Source: an uncultured Methanobrevibacter sp. (GTDB lineage: Archaea > Methanobacteriota > Methanobacteria > Methanobacteriales > Methanobacteriaceae). Taken from it: 64,000 nt of DNA. Below, piece after piece: positions 62,087 through 64,000 of this stretch; within the stretch, counting starts at the first letter, position 1; every line of letters begins with the position of its first letter. The translations under genes and the position numbers were made by a program. The notes beneath the pieces are model-generated. The model saw only the letters and a program-made list of their open reading frames with translations, did no database searches and was not told the origin of the DNA. The DNA lies in the NCBI RefSeq assembly GCF_937881195.1, contig NZ_CALGFC010000025.1, positions 104,280-168,279 on the forward strand, written 5' to 3'.

Positions 62087-62776
62087 ATGGATTCGGGGAC
62101 TGCTCTTTTAAAAGTTATGTTTTATTTGCTTTTATTTTTTATTTTTTATTTAATTATGTGGTTTGGTAGGGGTTTTATTGGGAAATTTTTGGATAAAATA
62201 TCTCCTTTGCCATATTTACGAGAAAGAGGTAATTACAAATTTAGAAATGCTCAAGAAGAGGTAACTTCTCAAGGCAGGATATTGTTTCTTTTTTTAAATT
62301 TTAGTGTTTATTATCTTCTATTTCTTCTAGTATTTGGATTTGATTATTTTATGATAATATTTCCAGTATTTTTCCCATCATTGATGCTTGCACTTAGAAC
62401 TCGCACTTTCAGTGATGATAATATTTTACCTGAAACAGGAATAGGTTATAATTTTATTCAAAGTTATGTATTATCTTTTTTAGGTTCTTTAGGTTTTTTG
62501 ATGTTAGTTCCTGCATTTTTTTCTAGTGAAGTTCATTTAGACTTGGGGGTTATTGTTTTGATTTTAAGTTTGATTTCTTCTTTGGTTCCTTTATTTCCAG
62601 ATTATTTTAATAGATTTATACCTTATGATGTTAGAACTAAAAAGGGGCAGAATGTTTTTCGAATAATTAGCATTTCATTGATTATTCTATTGTTTGTATT
62701 TATGTATAGCTACTTAGTATTAATATTACAGATACCAATATCTGAATTATTACCTCCTAGACTTGGAGGAACATAA
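62087..62776 (+). CDS. polytopic membrane protein, paralogue of the one at 34633
   Basis: A 229-aa membrane protein with about six helices, starting after GGAGGT at ATG 62087. It shares the signature loop FSDDNILPETGIGY, the later VPLFPDYFNRFIP and RTKKG, and the C-terminal ELLPPRLGG with the gene at 34633. It is placed between two tRNA-like remnants (61986 and 62813), either inside the element end or in captured host DNA. Function unknown. Confidence 0.75.
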   Translation: MDSGTALLKVMFYLLLFFIFYLIMWFGRGFIGKFLDKISPLPYLRERGNYKFRNAQEEVTSQGRILFLFLNFSVYYLLFLLVFGFDYFMIIFPVFFPSLMLALRTRTFSDDNILPETGIGYNFIQSYVLSFLGSLGFLMLVPAFFSSEVHLDLGVIVLILSLISSLVPLFPDYFNRFIPYDVRTKKGQNVFRIISISLIILLFVFMYSYLVLILQIPISELLPPRLGGT

Positions 62777-62812
62777 TCATATAAAATTTTTCAAAATAAA
62801 AAATCTAATAAA

Positions 62813-62903
62813 CGGACTTGGAGGGATTTGTACCCTTGATCTTAAGATTTTTTTTATAATATTTTGTGTCCTGGCAAAAGTCCAAATCATTAAGCCAAAA
62901 ATT
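62813..62903 (-). other. tRNA-Leu-like pseudogene, candidate right attachment site
   Basis: Minus strand: D-arm-like GGCT...GCC, anticodon region with ACACAAAA, a long variable arm (ATCTTAAGAT), T-arm AAGGG/CCCTC and acceptor 3' CCAAGTCCG. The 5' acceptor strand does not pair and the T-loop carries a TAC for TTC. The 37 bases 62813-62849 match 44936-44972 except for two positions, in direct orientation, as expected for attR. Confidence 0.6.
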
Positions 62904-62977
62904 TCTTAAAATCATTTGTTTAGGAAATGAAGAAAATTTTTTTCTTCTAAAATAACTTTATACCCCACGGGGTAAAC

Positions 62978-63448
62978 TTAAATTGTTTTATATTTTTCAT
63001 GCAATTTTGAAACAGCTTTCATTAAAAGTGTAGCTTTATAGGATAACTCGCACAATAATATTTTTCTATCACAATCAGTTATTTTATTTAAATCAATTAA
63101 ATAGTCGAAATAAATGCGTTTATGAGTGTTGTTTCCTTCAGAATATTTTAATATTTCTTTAATTTCTTCTTCTAGAAAAGTAATATTGTTTTTATCTTTT
63201 AAGTATTCAAAAAAATCATAGTCAGAATCTATTGTTATACCTATTGATAATCCAAGATCATTTTGCTGTTTTAATCTTATAGCATAATTATTAAAAACAT
63301 CTTCAATTCCAAAACGGAACCCAAAATTATATTTACTTGGATAAGGCCCCCATTTTATTAATTTTTTGTATTTTTTTTCTATTTCTTTTTGTAAATCGAT
63401 ACTTAACTCTTCAACAATATCTTTTTCTTTTTTAGTTAATTTAGGCAT
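62978..63448 (-). CDS. unrecognised small soluble protein
   Basis: A 156-aa soluble, charged, helical protein (LTKKEKDIVEELSIDLQKEI, NITFLEEEIKEILKYSEG) with an aromatic middle (WGPYPSKYNFGFRFGIEDVF). No family I recognise and no signal peptide. It lies beyond the right tRNA-like remnant on the minus strand, so is probably outside the element defined by the 37-bp repeats. Start at 63448 preceded by AAGGAG on the minus strand. Confidence 0.65.
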   Translation of the reverse strand: MPKLTKKEKDIVEELSIDLQKEIEKKYKKLIKWGPYPSKYNFGFRFGIEDVFNNYAIRLKQQNDLGLSIGITIDSDYDFFEYLKDKNNITFLEEEIKEILKYSEGNNTHKRIYFDYLIDLNKITDCDRKILLCELSYKATLLMKAVSKLHEKYKTI

Positions 63449-63681
63449 AATCTAACTCCTTTTTTATTAAATTTATATACTATATTTTATCTGAATAATC
63501 ATTTTTTTATTTTTATAATATAATTTACTGAGCTTTATCTAATATTTTATATTAGTATATTTATATAATTATTTAACTAATTTAATAATTACTTAAATAA
63601 TATTTATTAATTGAAATAGGAAAATAAGTTTTAAAATAAATTGTTATGAAATAATTTATATTATTGAGACAATTATTATTA

Positions 63682-63819
63682 TTGGAGCTTATCTATTTAT
63701 ATAGTTATTATATAAAATCATCTAAATATTATAAAAAAACTATTAAATTAGATTTTGATAATATTGATGATTTAGAAGGCCATAAAAGAGTTTTAAAAAA
63801 GATTAAAAATAATTATTAA
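63682..63819 (+). pseudogene. possible fragment of an Mrr-type restriction protein
   Basis: A 45-codon frame reading YYKKTIKLDFDNIDDLEGHK then RVLKKIKNNY and stop. The I-D-x-L-E/D-G-H segment resembles the beginning of Mrr-like restriction endonuclease domains (usually followed by EFEYFxAxLL). The remainder of such a domain is missing. Only the pattern supports this. Confidence 0.3.
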
Positions 63820-63879
63820 TTTTATTTATTTAATATATGGGATTATTTTTTTATAACTTTTGGTTTTAATCTTGAAAAT

Positions 63880-63925
63880 TCTCCATCCCTCAATCTTTAG
63901 ATTAGGAATATTTAGTGTTTTTATT
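63880..63925. other. further degenerate tRNA-end-like remnant
   Basis: CCATCCCTCAATCTTTAGATT followed by GAATATTTAGTGTTT parallels the fragment at 61986 (CCCTCGATCTTTAGATT, then GAATATTTAGTGTTTG at about 62050). Low similarity overall; the rest of 63449-64000 is AT-rich without genes. Confidence 0.35.
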
Positions 63926-64000
63926 TTATTTTTAAATTTCATTTCTTTAATCTTTTTATTTTACTTATTTTTTAAATTTTAGCTATTATAACTTTTATAT

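Overview
This window comes from a very AT-rich archaeon of the Methanobacteriaceae, most probably Methanobrevibacter or a close relative. The archaeal markers are GatD/GatE, a two-gene GMP synthase, a Cgi121-type KEOPS subunit and a THUMP-type tRNA G10 methyltransferase. Large adhesin-like beta-helix proteins of the kind expanded in gut and rumen Methanobrevibacter point to the genus. The genus call is inference; no rRNA gene is present.

Layout. (1) About 1-15.5 kb is core genome: the gatD 3' end, gatE, thioredoxin reductase, guaAA and guaAB, trmG10, a CimA/LeuA-family synthase, cgi121 and a flavodoxin/ferredoxin fusion, with one adhesin (9.8-11.7 kb) and two very small membrane proteins. (2) About 15.9-31.5 kb is a surface-protein island of six large exported proteins: beta-helix proteins, PQQ-type beta-propellers, and chitobiase C-terminal, CARDB, PKD and Ig-like modules. 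Two of them share an exactly identical 315-bp 3' end. (3) About 31.5-34.1 kb has a membrane protein, an M48 metalloprotease whose conserved N-terminus lies upstream of any ATG/GTG/TTG, and a secreted protein.

(4) About 34.6-40.8 kb is the most unusual stretch: a tandem array of small membrane proteins. A two-TM protein of about 57 aa (three intact copies plus one chimera) is interleaved with a five- to six-TM protein of about 155-171 aa (six copies plus a relic). The array also contains a frameshifted remnant of a larger protein. Nearly identical duplicated DNA and a fusion gene show recent unequal recombination. The layout resembles an immunity-gene array next to a degraded toxin, but that is a hypothesis.

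(5) About 41-63 kb is accessory DNA: a restriction-type nuclease-domain protein, a PIN-like protein, membrane proteins, then a tyrosine recombinase beside a tRNA 3' fragment. A 37-bp direct copy of that fragment (two mismatches) lies about 17.9 kb away at 62.8 kb, so 44.9-62.8 kb is probably an integrated element. Its cargo includes an ATPase/helicase-like protein with a Cys cluster, a large non-coding region with origin-like features, a four-gene operon of membrane-anchored surface proteins divergent from a small winged-helix regulator, a single-chain type IIG restriction-modification enzyme, a PD-(D/E)XK-like nuclease, a DUF6414-like protein and several unrecognised genes. Winged-helix remnants and a 59-bp leader repeat recur in front of accessory genes. 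Paralogous membrane proteins at 34.6 and 62.1 kb bracket the accessory region.

No CRISPR array, rRNA operon or intact insertion sequence was seen.
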